A stretch of DNA of 64,000 bases from Ctena decussata (taxonomy: Eukaryota; Mollusca; Bivalvia; Lucinida; Lucinidae), in assembly GCA_963989385.1 (NCBI GenBank), contig OZ022509.1, forward strand, positions 49,554,271 to 49,618,270, written 5' to 3'. A program made the position numbers and the translations under genes. Below the pieces are notes generated by a model. That model was given only the letters and a program-made list of their open reading frames with translations, did no database searches and was not told the origin of the DNA. Numbering within the stretch: position 1 is the stretch's first letter; the number at the start of each line of letters is the position of its first letter. This document shows positions 11,209-20,741 of this stretch, in pieces.

Positions 11209-11225
11209 AATACAGAATTCATGTA

Positions 11226-12581
11226 CCGTAGAAAGGCATGTACTACCCGCAGAATTATATCTCAGATTTTAGGACTGAAACAGTGGTGCGGGTTATACAG
11301 CAGAACAAGTTTTTTGAGGGAATATTTTCTAAGATTTTCTCGGAGAAATTCACTTTTTTGAAACACCAAGTTGGCGTTTTCATCTTACCATAACTTGCGA
11401 CATTCAATCAAGAGATATCTAGCCCATATAAGTCATCTTACTATCAGCCAATGCACGTTTGTACGGCTGATCTAACTAGCAGTCAATAAACAGCAAAATA
11501 CATTTTCAACACATTTTCAAATACTGTGAAAGTTTACCAAGTCACGCGCCCTTCCTGGCAATCAATCTATTTTTAGACCTGACTGGTTGCGGTATAATTT
11601 GTAAAACGAATTCGGGTATATTGCGAAGCTGATGCCGAATTCGATGCAGCATGCCAGTTCCCTTCCGTAGTGTATCTCTCTCGTACAGCCGAATCCGAAT
11701 TCGGCTAATTTGACAAATCTTTAAACAAAGACTGAAGAGTCCATTAAAATGTGTCTGGGCGATAAGAGACCGAATGCCATGTGCGTATAGAGTATATACA
11801 TCAAGCCTGCGCAACTGCGCTTGGCAAAAAGGGTCATCAATTTTTACTAGATGGAGTCCCCAGGATTCATTACATGCGAACAAAGAAGTCTATGGCCAGA
11901 CAGAGAATATGCGCATGCTGATCTTTGTTTTTCCGATAGTTACTTTATCTTGCAAAGCCAATCACACTAAAGCTCGTTCTCAATGTAAATTCTTAAACTA
12001 CTCACATTGAGATTAATTAAGTTCTTAAACTACTCAATTAAGGCTTATTACCACTGATTGTGCAGTTGTCAAAGCCTTTTAGCTAATCAATTTTTATTGA
12101 TCTTTTCATGCCGTACGGTCAAGTGATATATATTTTTTCCAGTGTCTGGTTTAAACCAGTTGATCAAAGTACCGCCATTAGGTCAGGTGTGTCAGGCGTG
12201 AAATATAAATTATGATTTTGATTTTGTAAACGATCTTTTCAGTAACTTTTTAAGGAATTAGAAAAATGAAAAAAAAAATGTTTATTCAACAATAAAATAC
12301 GTTATGGCTTTATATCATGTACTTTAAATGTACCGGTACATATGACGGTGCATGCAAGAATGCGGGCGCGCGCGCGCACGGAAAATTACCAACGATAAAA
12401 ACACTGCTGTTAAGACAAAAACGTATAGTTTTGCAACTTTTTTTAGCGTTTTTCAAACCTTGGTAAAATCGGGCTTTATAGATGCGGTTAATACACCAGA
12501 AATACTTTTTTTTCCTAAAATTTTCTCCAAAATCCAGGTGCAGGTTGTACGCAAATGCGGGTTGTACACGCCTTTCTATGG
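11226..12581. mobile_element. 1.36-kb TIR DNA element with TA target duplication
   Basis: The left end CCGTAGAAAGGCATGTACTA pairs with the right end ...GTACACGCCTTTCTATGG. TA flanks at 11224-11225 and 12582-12583. Near both ends the motif GCGGGTT(G/A)TAC recurs (about 11288, 12540, 12558). Internal sequence has short open frames (113 codons at 11542-11883) but no transposase motif. It contains a (GC)n stretch at about 12363-12379. Probably a Tc1/mariner- or pogo-type derivative. Confidence 0.6.
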
Positions 12582-12583
12582 TA

Positions 12584-13045
12584 CTCTGTACTAGAACTAT
12601 CCTCCAAATCCCATCTAATTTGGAACTCTGCCAGAAAGATGAGTTAGGACATGTACAAGGATGCAAATATCTGATATCACCTATGGACCCCTCACATTTG
12701 TCAGACTATATGTCTTAGGCATCGAAATCTGGTAACCAAACTATTGCAATCATCTGTCATGTCTGTGATATGGACTCTTCCTTATTTGAACTTGAGTAAA
12801 TCTATGTTTCCGGGTAAATTGTCGGCACACAGCCCAGACCCTCACCAAATCAATGTCTAAACATACAAAATGATATTTTTTTTTTTCACTTGTCCTGTGG
12901 GCAAGTGGAAATCCTTTTGATTTGTCAGCCCCTGCTCTACCAAAGTTCTAACCCAGAATCTTTAACATCAGAGGCTGGACTTAGTGCTCTTTCTCACTAT
13001 GCTATCCACACTTCAAAGGATGTCATACTTTTGTGCCAAACATTA
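12584..13045. other. unassigned
   Basis: No gene or repeat recognised. Confidence 0.4.
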
Positions 13046-13090
13046 AGGAGCCCTGGTAGCTCAGTGGATTAATCACTGGTCTACTAAACT
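13046..13090 (+). mobile_element. SINE-1 head fragment
   Basis: AGGAGCCCTGGTAGCTCAG and the following A-box, then it breaks into LINE sequence. Direct junction of a SINE 5' head with a LINE 3' part in opposite orientation. Confidence 0.6.
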
Positions 13091-13606
13091 CTAATGGCTC
13101 CTTGGATCTTTCTGCGAACCTCCTCATTGGTTGTATGGTCCTTATACGAAATGTTCAGTAACCTTCGGTAGCAACTCATCTCAAAGGCCTGCCTTCTTTT
13201 CTCTAACTCTGCTGTCAAGGTCCACTATTCACAGGCATATAGAAATATGGAAACGACTAGACAGGAGCGCATAAGTTTCACCTTTGATATGTTGTTATCT
13301 CTGCAAATTGGTTTCAGCTTAGTAAGAGCTGAAGTGGCTTGTGTAATCCTTGAGAGAACTTCCTGTTTTGAGCCATCATCTGAGACAACTGCTCCAAGGT
13401 ATTTGAAGCTTGTTACGGTATCCAGCTTCTGCCCTTTTACATTGATCTCCCTCTGGATGCCATCTGCGCTATTTGTCATCAGTTTGGTCTTCTCGGGCTG
13501 ATCTCCATCTTTATTGTGCAGGTTGGGTCGGGACTTTCAACTTGGGCTTCTAGTTCCTGCTCTTCCTCAGCAAGAGCATCTTTGTCATCGGCAAACCGCA
13601 GAGTGG
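13083..13606 (-). pseudogene. LINE reverse-transcriptase fragment, decayed
   Basis: On the - strand: LRFADDKDALAEEEQELEAQ (the FADD box of reverse transcriptase), a frameshift, then MTNSADGIQREINVKGQ, SFKYLGAVVSDDGSK, an in-frame stop where Trp is expected, and FEMSCYRRLLNISYKDH. This is the 3' half of a non-LTR retrotransposon RT domain. It is 5'-interrupted by the TIR element starting at 13609 and may continue for a few tens of bases after 14614. Not functional. Confidence 0.85.
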
Positions 13607-13608
13607 TA

Positions 13609-14612
13609 GGGCACCCGCTGCAGTATTCGACCAGTCAATGCAATTAGTTTAATTACCGTTATCTGTCCATAATTATGCGTAAAAATACGTTTTACATTGT
13701 TTACAATACACACCTTCTCTAACGGGAAGTTATCAGAGGCGTACTCGATTAACAATTTTCCGCGTCAAAACCATTTGGGGTCCCCAAGGGGGGCGTTCTA
13801 GTATTCGACCAGTTGAGGTAAAATTCGACCAGGTGTACGTTTTTAAAAAATATGTGTCATAGCTCCAGGAATCACTTCAGAAACTATTTTCAAGCACTGT
13901 ATATATTCAATGCATACTTAACTGATTGAAATCATTTAGTAATAACAAATTATCATCGTCTCCCTAAGCTGGCAAGGACGCTATTACAAAGTAGTGCAAA
14001 AAATGATTCACATTTCAAGCACAGGCACTTGTTTCACAGAAATGATATTTTATGTAACATTTTCTATTTGTATAAGTATTGTTTTACTGTTTGAATAAAA
14101 TCACCCATCAAATTAGAAGTCTTCATCATACTATTTAATTCATTCTGTTTGGGGACTCAAATTAATCCATACCTGGTCGAATACTACATACTGCTCATTG
14201 ACCTGTTCTAGTATTCGACCAGCACTGGTCACATGATTGTAAAGGTCAAACCATATTTGGACAAGGTGCACATGGTGATATGAAGCGTGACTACTTGTTA
14301 TTCACATGAAGTTGATCTTTTGTAAATTATGTTACTTCTCATTTTCGTTTGAATATGAAGTATATTCCTTACAGGAAGTTATAAAAATGGCGGAAATTGC
14401 TAGTCAGACTGGATTCAATTAAATTATAATGACCACAACTGACTTTTTATTAGCACAGCCTGTTCAGCAACTAGAGAAAAAGAAGGAGTAATTGCGCATG
14501 CATAAAAATATGAAAGCAAATATTTGATAAGTTGATACATATTGAGGCTACAGACAGGGAAAACCTGAGCTGGTCGAATACTGCAGCTGGTCGAATACTG
14601 CAGCGGGTGCCC
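13609..14612. mobile_element. 1.0-kb TIR element with repeated CTGGTCGAATACT motif
   Basis: Termini GGGCACCCGCTGCAGTATTC and its inverse at 14612, 26 bp perfect. TA duplicated at 13607 and 14613. The 13-mer AGTATTCGACCAG (or complement) occurs at both ends and again near 13799, 14165, 14210, 14570 and 14585. Inserted into the LINE RT fragment. No transposase found. Confidence 0.8.
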
Positions 14613-14614
14613 TA

Positions 14615-15276
14615 ATATTCCAGCCGCCTGGCCCTTATGCTACTGAATTATGCAAGGACCCGACCACGGCGACCACCCTACAATCTTTTTGTACACATAT
14701 CATGAAAAATAAAATTTGCGATTTCCATCAAACAAATAAAGAAACATTATCTGTTCCCGTCTTCCCATGAGACGTTGACATTTAGTGAACCAGTGTAACA
14801 CAGGTAAATGTAAACAATGACAGCATGGGAAAATTTAGCAGTGTCATGTCTGCACAGATTTCATCTCATTATTTGCACAATAGCAGCTATGCCAAGCTAT
14901 AAGTTCAATTCACGCATTAGAAAAACGTCATGCAGCAAGGGCTTTTAGCAAAAATTGCAAACATATGGAGAGAATTTGACAAAATACTTACAAATGTGCA
15001 CAAAATGAAAATCACTTGCCTCAAGTTACAGGAACTGGAGCAAAGTGTCAACTTTTTTGTAACGGTCGCTCTGATTGGCCAAAAATATCGATTTTCTGCG
15101 GGACATCAACATGGAAGCCTCCTTATGTTGCCAACAAAACATTCAGTTTCAAAGCGTTTTGTTAGCAAAATACAGCATTATTCTATGCACAAACTAAGTT
15201 TGTTTGACAGATTGTGTTTTTTTATAGAGTGACTTATTCGACAGATAGAGCTGTCACGCTTGCACGAGTCAGAAAA
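14615..15276 (+). promoter_or_regulatory. presumed PTRHD1 5' region with inverted CCAAT box
   Basis: About 660 bp upstream of the PTRHD1 ATG with little recognisable repeat after about 14700. CTGATTGGCCAA (near 15070-15081) contains an inverted CCAAT element about 200 bp upstream of the start, a common distance for a TATA-less promoter. No TATA box is evident. In mammals PTRHD1 is head-to-head with CENPO; I could not identify a CENPO exon on the - strand here. Inference only. Confidence 0.35.
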
Positions 15277-15465
15277 ATGTCAGGAAATTTGGTTCAGTAT
15301 GTGGTGGTCAGAAAAGACCTTGTAAAAGTGCTGAAGTGGCCTACAGGTGCTCTCATTGCACAGGCTTGTCACGCCTGTACTGCTGTGATGCACATGTTCT
15401 ATAACGATGATAACACAAGACAATATCTTGCAGATCTGGATCGTATGCATAAAGTTGTTTTAGAG
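15277..15465 (+). CDS. PTRHD1: PTRHD1 exon 1
   Basis: 63 codons from ATG to the GAG/GTAAAA donor at 15466. It carries the N-terminal half of the PTH2 fold, including VVVRKDL, GALIAQACHACTA and DRMHKVVLE. A SINE target duplication starts only 15 bp past the exon end. Confidence 0.95.
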
Positions 15466-18400
15466 GTAAAAATCGAGCAAGAATCAGGAGCAGCGGTGGT
15501 GTAGTGGATAACGCACTGGACTACCAATCCAGGGGTTGCAAGATCGATCTCCCACTTATCTGGTCTTTGAATGAGACTCTAAACTGAGGCCTCATCTCCG
15601 TATGACCTAGTTGTTGGTGGGACGTTAATGCACCAGTCATTTGCAACCACGGCCCCGCTGGTGCCGGGGAATAGCAGGGATATTGACTTTTCACTCTGCA
15701 AAGCCCTGGTATATGCCCTGCACTGTGGGGACATCTTTCAAGTCAAATCCCTGGTAAAGGTCTCCGCCCCCAGGGGATTATGTAAATATAACAAGACCTG
15801 TCAGGGGGACATGATAGCTCACCTGACAGAGCCTTGCCCATCACCTAAAAAACTTTAACATAAAATTTTAACATTTTGCTAATGCCAACGCCGGGGGGAG
15901 TGCAATAGCTCTTCCTGTACATTAATTCGTACAGGCGAGCTAAAAATCCATATTCTGACAATGTGTCACTGTAAATTTCGAAAAAAAAACACTCCACTAT
16001 TTTCCCCACTGTTTTGGCGGGAATCAAAAGCCCGGCATATCCACGGCACTGCCGGGACACCGCTTAGGTAAAAATATGGTACTTAAGCCCCGCTATGCCC
16101 CCGCTATCCCCGGCCCCATGGGGGTCGTGGTTGCAAATGACTGGTGCATAAACCCAAGTTCACTCTCTAGCTATCGAGAATAGAATCAGAACTGCGTAAA
16201 TTACATTCCACTGTACACCGTTGGGACACAAAGTGTGTGGTACACATCATTTGTGTTTACAGCATAGATTAGAAGGCCTTTTAGAACTTCTATAAATTTC
16301 AGAAAGCATGAGGAGCCCCGGTAGCTCAGTGGGTTAAGCCCTGGCCTACTGATATAGCGGACCTGGGTTTGAGCCCAGCTTAAGGCAAGAATCTTTCCTA
16401 ACGTAAACTGGGTTCCATTGCACACAGCCTTTCATTATTACCCTACCATCGTCCTGATATTACTGAAATACTGTTGAAAAGGATGTAAAATCACAAGTCA
16501 TCCATCTGTTATTCAGAAAGCATGCCTGTCATTTAAATATTAGAATTTAAACTTTTAGTTACATACAATCTGTATACAGTGTAAAATTATTGTCTTTTAG
16601 CACAAAGCACTTTCTACTAGTCTATTAGTATTATTTACAACACACATGGAACCTTATGCAATTTTATAATTCAGGCCTGTGGAAATAGAAAAATCACTTA
16701 CTTGTCCAGGGACAAATAAAGAGTCTTACTTGTCCAGGGACAAGTAAAGAGTCAAACTCCACTTTTATGGCAAAAAATCATGTGTCCAAAATTGCAAATA
16801 TGATGTTTGCATTATTTTAAGGATTATTCAGTCATAAACACTTGTTTCATTATTATTTTTACAAATCTCATCTCCCATTTTAAATCTCCTCAAATTATTT
16901 AAGCCTTAAAATTGAATAAAGGCATCTTTTTTAAGCTAAATGTTAGAAAACAATGAAACAGCGTATTCCTTAAGGAATACTCTACACTTACAAAAATTTG
17001 AATGGCAAACAGTGTGGTGGGGCATTAATTAGGACCTCGAGAGTAGTAAATCAGCCACAGCAAAAAATTTCTAATAAAAACCATTCAGGTGAATGGATAT
17101 ACGTTAAGATAAAGTAATTCTACTTTTTTTCCCCTTTCTTTGCCTCCCTTCTCAAAAGGGTCACCTCTTCTATGAAAGAATTTCTCCTCTAGAAGCCATT
17201 CTTTCCTTGAAGAGTGGACTGGACCCCATTCAATGACCTGGCGTCCTCCAGAGAAGGAAACACAAATTCATGTTGTTCCCTTTAAAAACTGATAGAAACC
17301 ATGGAGGTTGGCAAGTCAATAAACAGGTGCATGTAACATTATTTTTGGAAAAGAGGCAGGGGGCATTTATAAGAACAAGAGCATTTATTAGGATTAATAT
17401 ATGGTGTATATGGCACTAGTTATTTCACAAATTTTGGTTCAATCTTGCCTGTCAAACTTACATGTGACATGATGTTCACACAAAATAGGTGCCACAGACT
17501 TCTAGGCAGAAATAAGCTTAATTAGGGAAGCCTTTCTTCCAGATCACCCACGAAACTAGCCCCAAGTAGATACTTGTGAAGTAATTCAGCTTGTTTGCTG
17601 AGTAAGATGAATACATCAGTGAAGTTTCATGAGTTTCTACTAATAACTGTCCTGATGTACAGAAAAATTAACTCAGGGGAGATAATTCTTGAACCAGCAT
17701 CACAAAAATTCCCCTCCCCCCACCTGCATCTTGTTTTAGCCTCTAAGGAATGCTTCTGTGAAGTTTTTGGATTATATCTGATAAATCCAAAGGGTTTAGT
17801 AGTTATCCCTGGCAACGGATGGAACCTTGGAATCAAGGAAAGACCGAAGCATACCGTCACATGTATAAAAACTTCATGACAAGATTTTGACTTGTCAAAA
17901 GATTCAGATACTTGGCAAATATTCTGTGTCATCGAAGCCAAATATTCTGTGTGTCATCGAAGCCTAATGGATTACATCATTAAATGATCATGATTTGTCC
18001 AAGGGTAGAATATATTTTTAGGGTGTATGGGTACATCTCCAGGTTTTCTACCTTCTTTACAATGGGGCACAACTTTTGTGACTTCCTATTTGCTTTCCTG
18101 AATGGCGTAGCCTTTTCAAAATGGAGTCTTCTCTTAAAGGAAAGAATTTGCTCCTGGAGGAGCAAATTCTTTCCTGTTAGAGTCTACCCCATTGGGAAGG
18201 GAGACAAAAATTAGAAAGGCAGAGTTGCCACCCCTAAAGTGTATTGATTCATCTTTAATATAGAGTACATCGTGTACTGGTATTCTGTCATCTGATTTCA
18301 GGCCAAGGATGAGGAGAGTTTGAAGAGCCTTTCTGGGATTTTGTCAGAAAATAAGATTGATCATAAACTTTGGATAGAGCAACCAGAAAACATACCCACA

Positions 18401-18472
18401 TGTGTTGTAGCCAAACCCTACAGTAAAGAGGAGGTCCAGGAATATTTCAAAGACTTCAAGCTCTTTAGATAA
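15277..18472 (+). CDS. PTRHD1: PTRHD1, peptidyl-tRNA hydrolase domain protein, two exons
   Basis: Joining 15277-15465 and 18302-18472 gives 119 aa (63 + 56 codons, phase 0 junction). The protein starts MSGNLVQYVVVRKDL, has the PTH2-type segment PTGALIAQACHA (about residues 22-33), continues KVVLE at the junction, then IDHKLWIEQPENIPTC and ends YFKDFKLFR-stop. These blocks match vertebrate PTRHD1 in order and position (human is about 140 aa, the extra being N-terminal). PTH2-fold proteins act on peptidyl-tRNA; the activity of PTRHD1 itself is less certain. The ATG at 15277 is chosen because the frame upstream lacks ATG. A pyrimidine-rich TTTTTTTATAG at about 15218-15229 could be an acceptor for an upstream exon adding N-terminal residues. 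The 2.8-kb intron is full of mobile elements. Confidence 0.95.
15629..16148. mobile_element. Harbinger-like MITE nested in SINE
   Basis: 520 bp with termini TGCACCAGTCATTTGCAACC / GGTTGCAAATGACTGGTGCA, perfect over 20 bp and continuing into GGCCCC. TAA target duplication (15626-15628, 16149-16151). A 3-bp TWA duplication is the PIF/Harbinger signature. Internally interrupted by the element at 15790. Confidence 0.78.
15790..15945 (+). mobile_element. short Helentron-like element (no tandem core), nested
   Basis: Starts AACAAGACCTGTCA, subterminal TAGCTCACCTGACAG. Ends with the hairpin CTGTAC..GTACAG, then GCGAGCTAA. Subterminal inverted repeat (TAGCTC.CCTG / CAGG.GAGCTA) plus a 3' hairpin followed by CTAA match Helentron/HINE architecture. 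Same family at 43189, 45125, 48398 and (with tandem core) 20742. Confidence 0.7.
16311..16511 (+). mobile_element. SINE-1, intact with target duplication
   Basis: AGGAGCCCCGGTAGCTCAG, GGGTTAAGCCCTGGCC, GGGTTTGAGCCC and an ATCACAAGTCATCCATC end. 13-bp duplication TTCAGAAAGCATG at 16298-16310 and 16512-16524. Best family member, in the PTRHD1 intron. Confidence 0.9.
16699..16757 (+). repeat. small tandem duplication
   Basis: TTACTTGTCCAGGGACAA(A/G)TAAAGAGTC occurs twice, about 30 bp apart, in the PTRHD1 intron. The surrounding 16525-17024 is otherwise unassigned. Confidence 0.7.
17025..17405. mobile_element. TTTGCTCC foldback element
   Basis: GGGGCATTAATTAGGACC, AGTAGTAAATCAGCCACAG, GGTGAATGGATATACG, a degraded central hairpin (AGAATTTCTCCTCTAGAAGC / ATTCTTTCCTTGAAGAGTGG) and GGGGGCATTTATAAGAACA. 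In the PTRHD1 intron; 17406-18016 is otherwise unassigned. Confidence 0.6.
18017..18262. mobile_element. TTTGCTCC foldback element near PTRHD1 acceptor
   Basis: Palindrome centred on AGAATTTGCTCCTGGAGGAG, flanked by AATGGAGTCTTCTCTTAAAG and GAGTCTACCCCATTGGGAAG, then GAGACAAAAATTAGAAAGGC. Ends about 40 bp before the exon 2 acceptor. Confidence 0.7.
18302..18472 (+). CDS. PTRHD1: PTRHD1 exon 2 with stop
   Basis: The acceptor ATCTGATTTCAG ends at 18301; 56 codons then TAA at 18470-18472. It encodes the C-terminal half, with LWIEQPENIPTCVVAKPY and KEEVQEYFKDFKLFR, highly similar to vertebrate PTRHD1. A foldback element ends about 40 bp upstream of the acceptor. Confidence 0.96.
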   Translation, partial: AKDEESLKSLSGILSENKIDHKLWIEQPENIPTCVVAKPYSKEEVQEYFKDFKLFR

Positions 18473-18504
18473 TGCTGAATAGTTACTCAAGGTTATCCCT
18501 CGGC

Positions 18505-18825
18505 CTAGTAATTAAGGAGTTTTTGGGACCCTCATACCAATGTTTTAAGAGTCCAATGCCAAAAGTAAAGGGTCCTGTACTCTGAAAAATGTTATAAGAT
18601 GTCCAGATCAAATATCAGAATTTCATAAGTTCTATATTTTGAAAATCATTACTTTGTGTTCTGCCAAGAATATTATAATTTTTATAAGAATTCATAACTT
18701 TCAATTGGGACTTGGATTTTGTTTTGAGAGTCCCAGTGGATGCACAGATTTTTTTCTGGGAGTCCCAAACACCACTTTGGGGGTCTGAGACTCTCAATCT
18801 TGAGTCCGGGAAAATCCTGGTTACT
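18505..18825. repeat. GAGTCCCAGTG repeat family, second copy
   Basis: TTTTTGGGACCC...GAGTCCAATGCC, AAAATCATTACTTTGTGTTC, ACTTGGATTTTGTTTTGAG, GAGTCCCAGTGGATGCACAG, GGGGGTCTGAGACT, GGGAAAATCCTGG. Uninterrupted equivalent of 10120-10735. Confidence 0.6.
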
Positions 18826-18830
18826 GAAAG

Positions 18831-19058
18831 TTAACCCATTGCATTCTGGGTATATTTTGTCATCTGCTAAAATTGTCGTCTGCATCAAAAAGCAAGAATA
18901 TTTTGACAATATTGGTCTAACCAACTCTTGTAGAAATGATGTCTAGGCAGCAAACAGTTTGGATCTCAGATCAAGCCCCACGTTTGTGGGGCCTGATCTG
19001 AATCCAAACTGTTTGCCCAGATACCCCCTAAAGGGGTATCCCGAATGGAATGGGTTAA
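18831..19058 (-). mobile_element. TTAA MITE, complete
   Basis: TTAACCCATTGCATTCTGGG to GGAATGGGTTAA with TTAA at both ends. Hairpin GCAAACAGTTTGGATC / AATCCAAACTGTTTGC, GGCCTGATC pairs. Confidence 0.8.
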
Positions 19059-19087
19059 AACAAGACATTATTATGATCAGTCTGTGG

Positions 19088-19276
19088 AATGGGTATACCT
19101 CCATGCTTTCTCCACAGTTTTTACAAAGGGAAACAACATTTGTGACATCCGTTATGCTTTACTGGATAGTGTAGCCCTTCCAAAATGGGGTCTACATTTA
19201 AAAGAAAGAATTTGCTTCAACAGAACAGGAGCAAATTCTTTCCCTTAAAAGTTGACCCCAAATGAGAAGGGAGGTA
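19088..19276. mobile_element. TTTGCTCC foldback element
   Basis: AATGGGTATACCTCCATGC, AATGGGGTCTACATTTAAAA, GAATTTGCTTCAACAG.AACAGGAGCAAATTC, GTTGACCCCAAATGAGAAG. Confidence 0.6.
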
Positions 19277-19321
19277 TTCAAGCTTTTTAGATGATGCTGA
19301 ATACTTACTGATAGCAAAAAA

Positions 19322-19676
19322 CAGACATTATCATATGACGTCGCATCTGAGAGTGTAATAAAGCCATGCATTAAACACGATAATCCACTAGTGGATTTAA
19401 TATGCAAATTATGTCGTAACGTTATACCTTGACGTCCATAAAAACGTCGCATTTTCTAATGGCGAAATCGTGACGTTTTAGTGCAAATTTTGCTAATAAA
19501 ATGCGATTTTAGTGTCATATGATAAATAGAATCTTGCATTCATGCTCCTGTATTATTTAATTTATCAAACTCTTTGGGGAAAACTGATAAGATGCTCGCA
19601 TAGCCTCACATCTCATCTTTTTGCCCAACTTGTTTAATAAATTCAATAATACATGAGCACTCATGTAAGATCCTCT
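19322..19676 (-). mobile_element. ATATGACGTCGCATCTGA element
   Basis: TATCATATGACGTCGCATCT, CATGCATTAAACACGA, TTAATATGCAAATTATGTC, ACGTCCATAAAAACGTCGC, GAAAACTGATAAGATG, TTGTTTAATAAATTCAATAA, ATGAGCACTCATGTAAGATC. The same element is at 43528 in the other orientation. Confidence 0.65.
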
Positions 19677-19699
19677 ATTTATTACAATTGTGTACTTTC

Positions 19700-19960
19700 T
19701 TTTAAGGTATGCCTCCATCTTTTTTCACCATTTTTATGAAGGGAAACAACTTTAGAAGACTTCCTGTTTCCTATCAGGCACACACTTAATCAACTTTGAA
19801 TCAACACTGATTCCCCATTATGATGTGGAATCAGTGTTGATTCATTTTTTATTTAATGTAGTATGCCTGCAGGGTTGCTTCCCTGGCTGTTGTAGCACCT
19901 CCAAAATGGCGTCTATTTTGAATGCGAAGAATTGGCTCCTGAAGGAGCACGGAGGCAAAT
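19700..19960. mobile_element. TTTGCTCC foldback fragment
   Basis: AAGGTATGCCTCCATC, GAAGGGAAACAACTTTAGAA, TCAACACTGATTCC / GGAATCAGTGTTGATTC hairpin inserted in the middle, then CAAAATGGCGTCTATTTTGA, GCTCCTGAAGGAGC. Confidence 0.5.
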
Positions 19961-20034
19961 GAAAACCCCATAATTGTTTCCCCTGAAAATACATATTCAT
20001 CTTAACATGGCCAGCAGAATTTTTTCATTTTAAG

Positions 20035-20225
20035 TTCATTCAGCATTAAGGTGAATGGGTAAAATTTCATGGGAAGCAACTCTGCCATTTTCATTTTTGC
20101 CTCCCTCCTCAGTGGGGCTCAACTCTTAGAGAATTTGCTCCACTGGGAGTAAAATTCTTGCCTTTAAGAGCAGCCCTATGTTAAAAGGCTTCTTCCTCTA
20201 GGGAAGCCAAATGAAAGTCACAAAA
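20035..20225. mobile_element. TTTGCTCC foldback fragment
   Basis: CATTAAGGTGAATGGG, AAGCAACTCTGCCATTTTC, TTGCCTCCCTCCTCAGTGG, GCTCAACTCTTAGAGAATTT, CTTTAAGAGCAGCCC. Confidence 0.5.
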
Positions 20226-20479
20226 GTTGTTTTCAGTATAGAAATGGCAGAAAACGTTGCTTTCTCTTATTAGCACCACGTTGTGGAGGCAGGAATTACC
20301 TCAGTAAGGTGATCACAATTAGGGTATGCAACATGTTTTTATGAAGAAATGGGAAAAATTGTTACATGTGTCACCAAAATCCATGCCCATGGTATTAATC
20401 CTATTAGACACGGGCATAGAGCCTAAATAATATCAGAGGAAGCCACTCTCCTATTTTGCACCCTTCTCGGTAGGGGTCA

Positions 20480-20682
20480 TAGAGCTCTAAATAAGAGGGA
20501 GTATTTGCTGATAATTAAGGATAATTTTTGTTATTTCTAATCGAAACCATATGTTGTGACCCCTTATCTGAACCGTCTCATTGAGACGGTTCAGATGAGG
20601 GGTCACAACATATATTTTTATGCAGATTTAACAAAAATTATCCCTAATTATCACCAAATACTCCCTCTTATCTAGAGCTCTG
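20480..20682. mobile_element. CAGAGCTC MITE (MITE-A)
   Basis: TIR AGAGCTCTAAATAAGAGGG / CCTCTTATCTAGAGCTCTG. Central hairpin with 25-bp arms around GAACCGTCTCATTGAGACGG. 5-bp target duplication GGTCA (20475-20479, 20683-20687). Confidence 0.85.
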
Positions 20683-20741
20683 GGTCAGCTCTTATTATTT
20701 GCTCCTTGAGGAGCAAATTATTTCCTTTAAGAGTGAACCCT

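Larger units (their letters stand above)
15488..16181 (+). mobile_element. tRNA-Arg-like SINE (SINE-Arg), split by a nested MITE
   Basis: GGTGGTGTAGTGGATAACGC (A-box), an anticodon arm CTGGACTACCAATCCAG, GATCGATCTCC (B-box-like), then a body ending GACGTTAA / AACCCAAGTTCACTC. Target duplication AGAATCAG at 15480-15487 and 16182-16189. The head is closest to tRNA-Arg, though the anticodon position reads ACC. It sits 22 bp into the PTRHD1 intron. Confidence 0.82.

Noticed and set aside
11542..11883. 113-codon frame on the - strand
   Set aside because: Inside a TIR element; no transposase motif, no relatives in the window.
12363..12379. CpG island or Z-DNA promoter signal from the GC run
   Set aside because: Only a short (GC)n tract within a mobile element, no surrounding gene start.
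13225..13479. Functional reverse transcriptase gene
   Set aside because: The RT fragment has a frameshift, an in-frame stop and a 1-kb insertion, and lacks the N-terminal half and endonuclease.
15628..15858. Open frame overlapping the PTRHD1 intron
   Set aside because: Falls within the Harbinger-like MITE and the nested Helentron-like element; no domain, no splice phase with PTRHD1.
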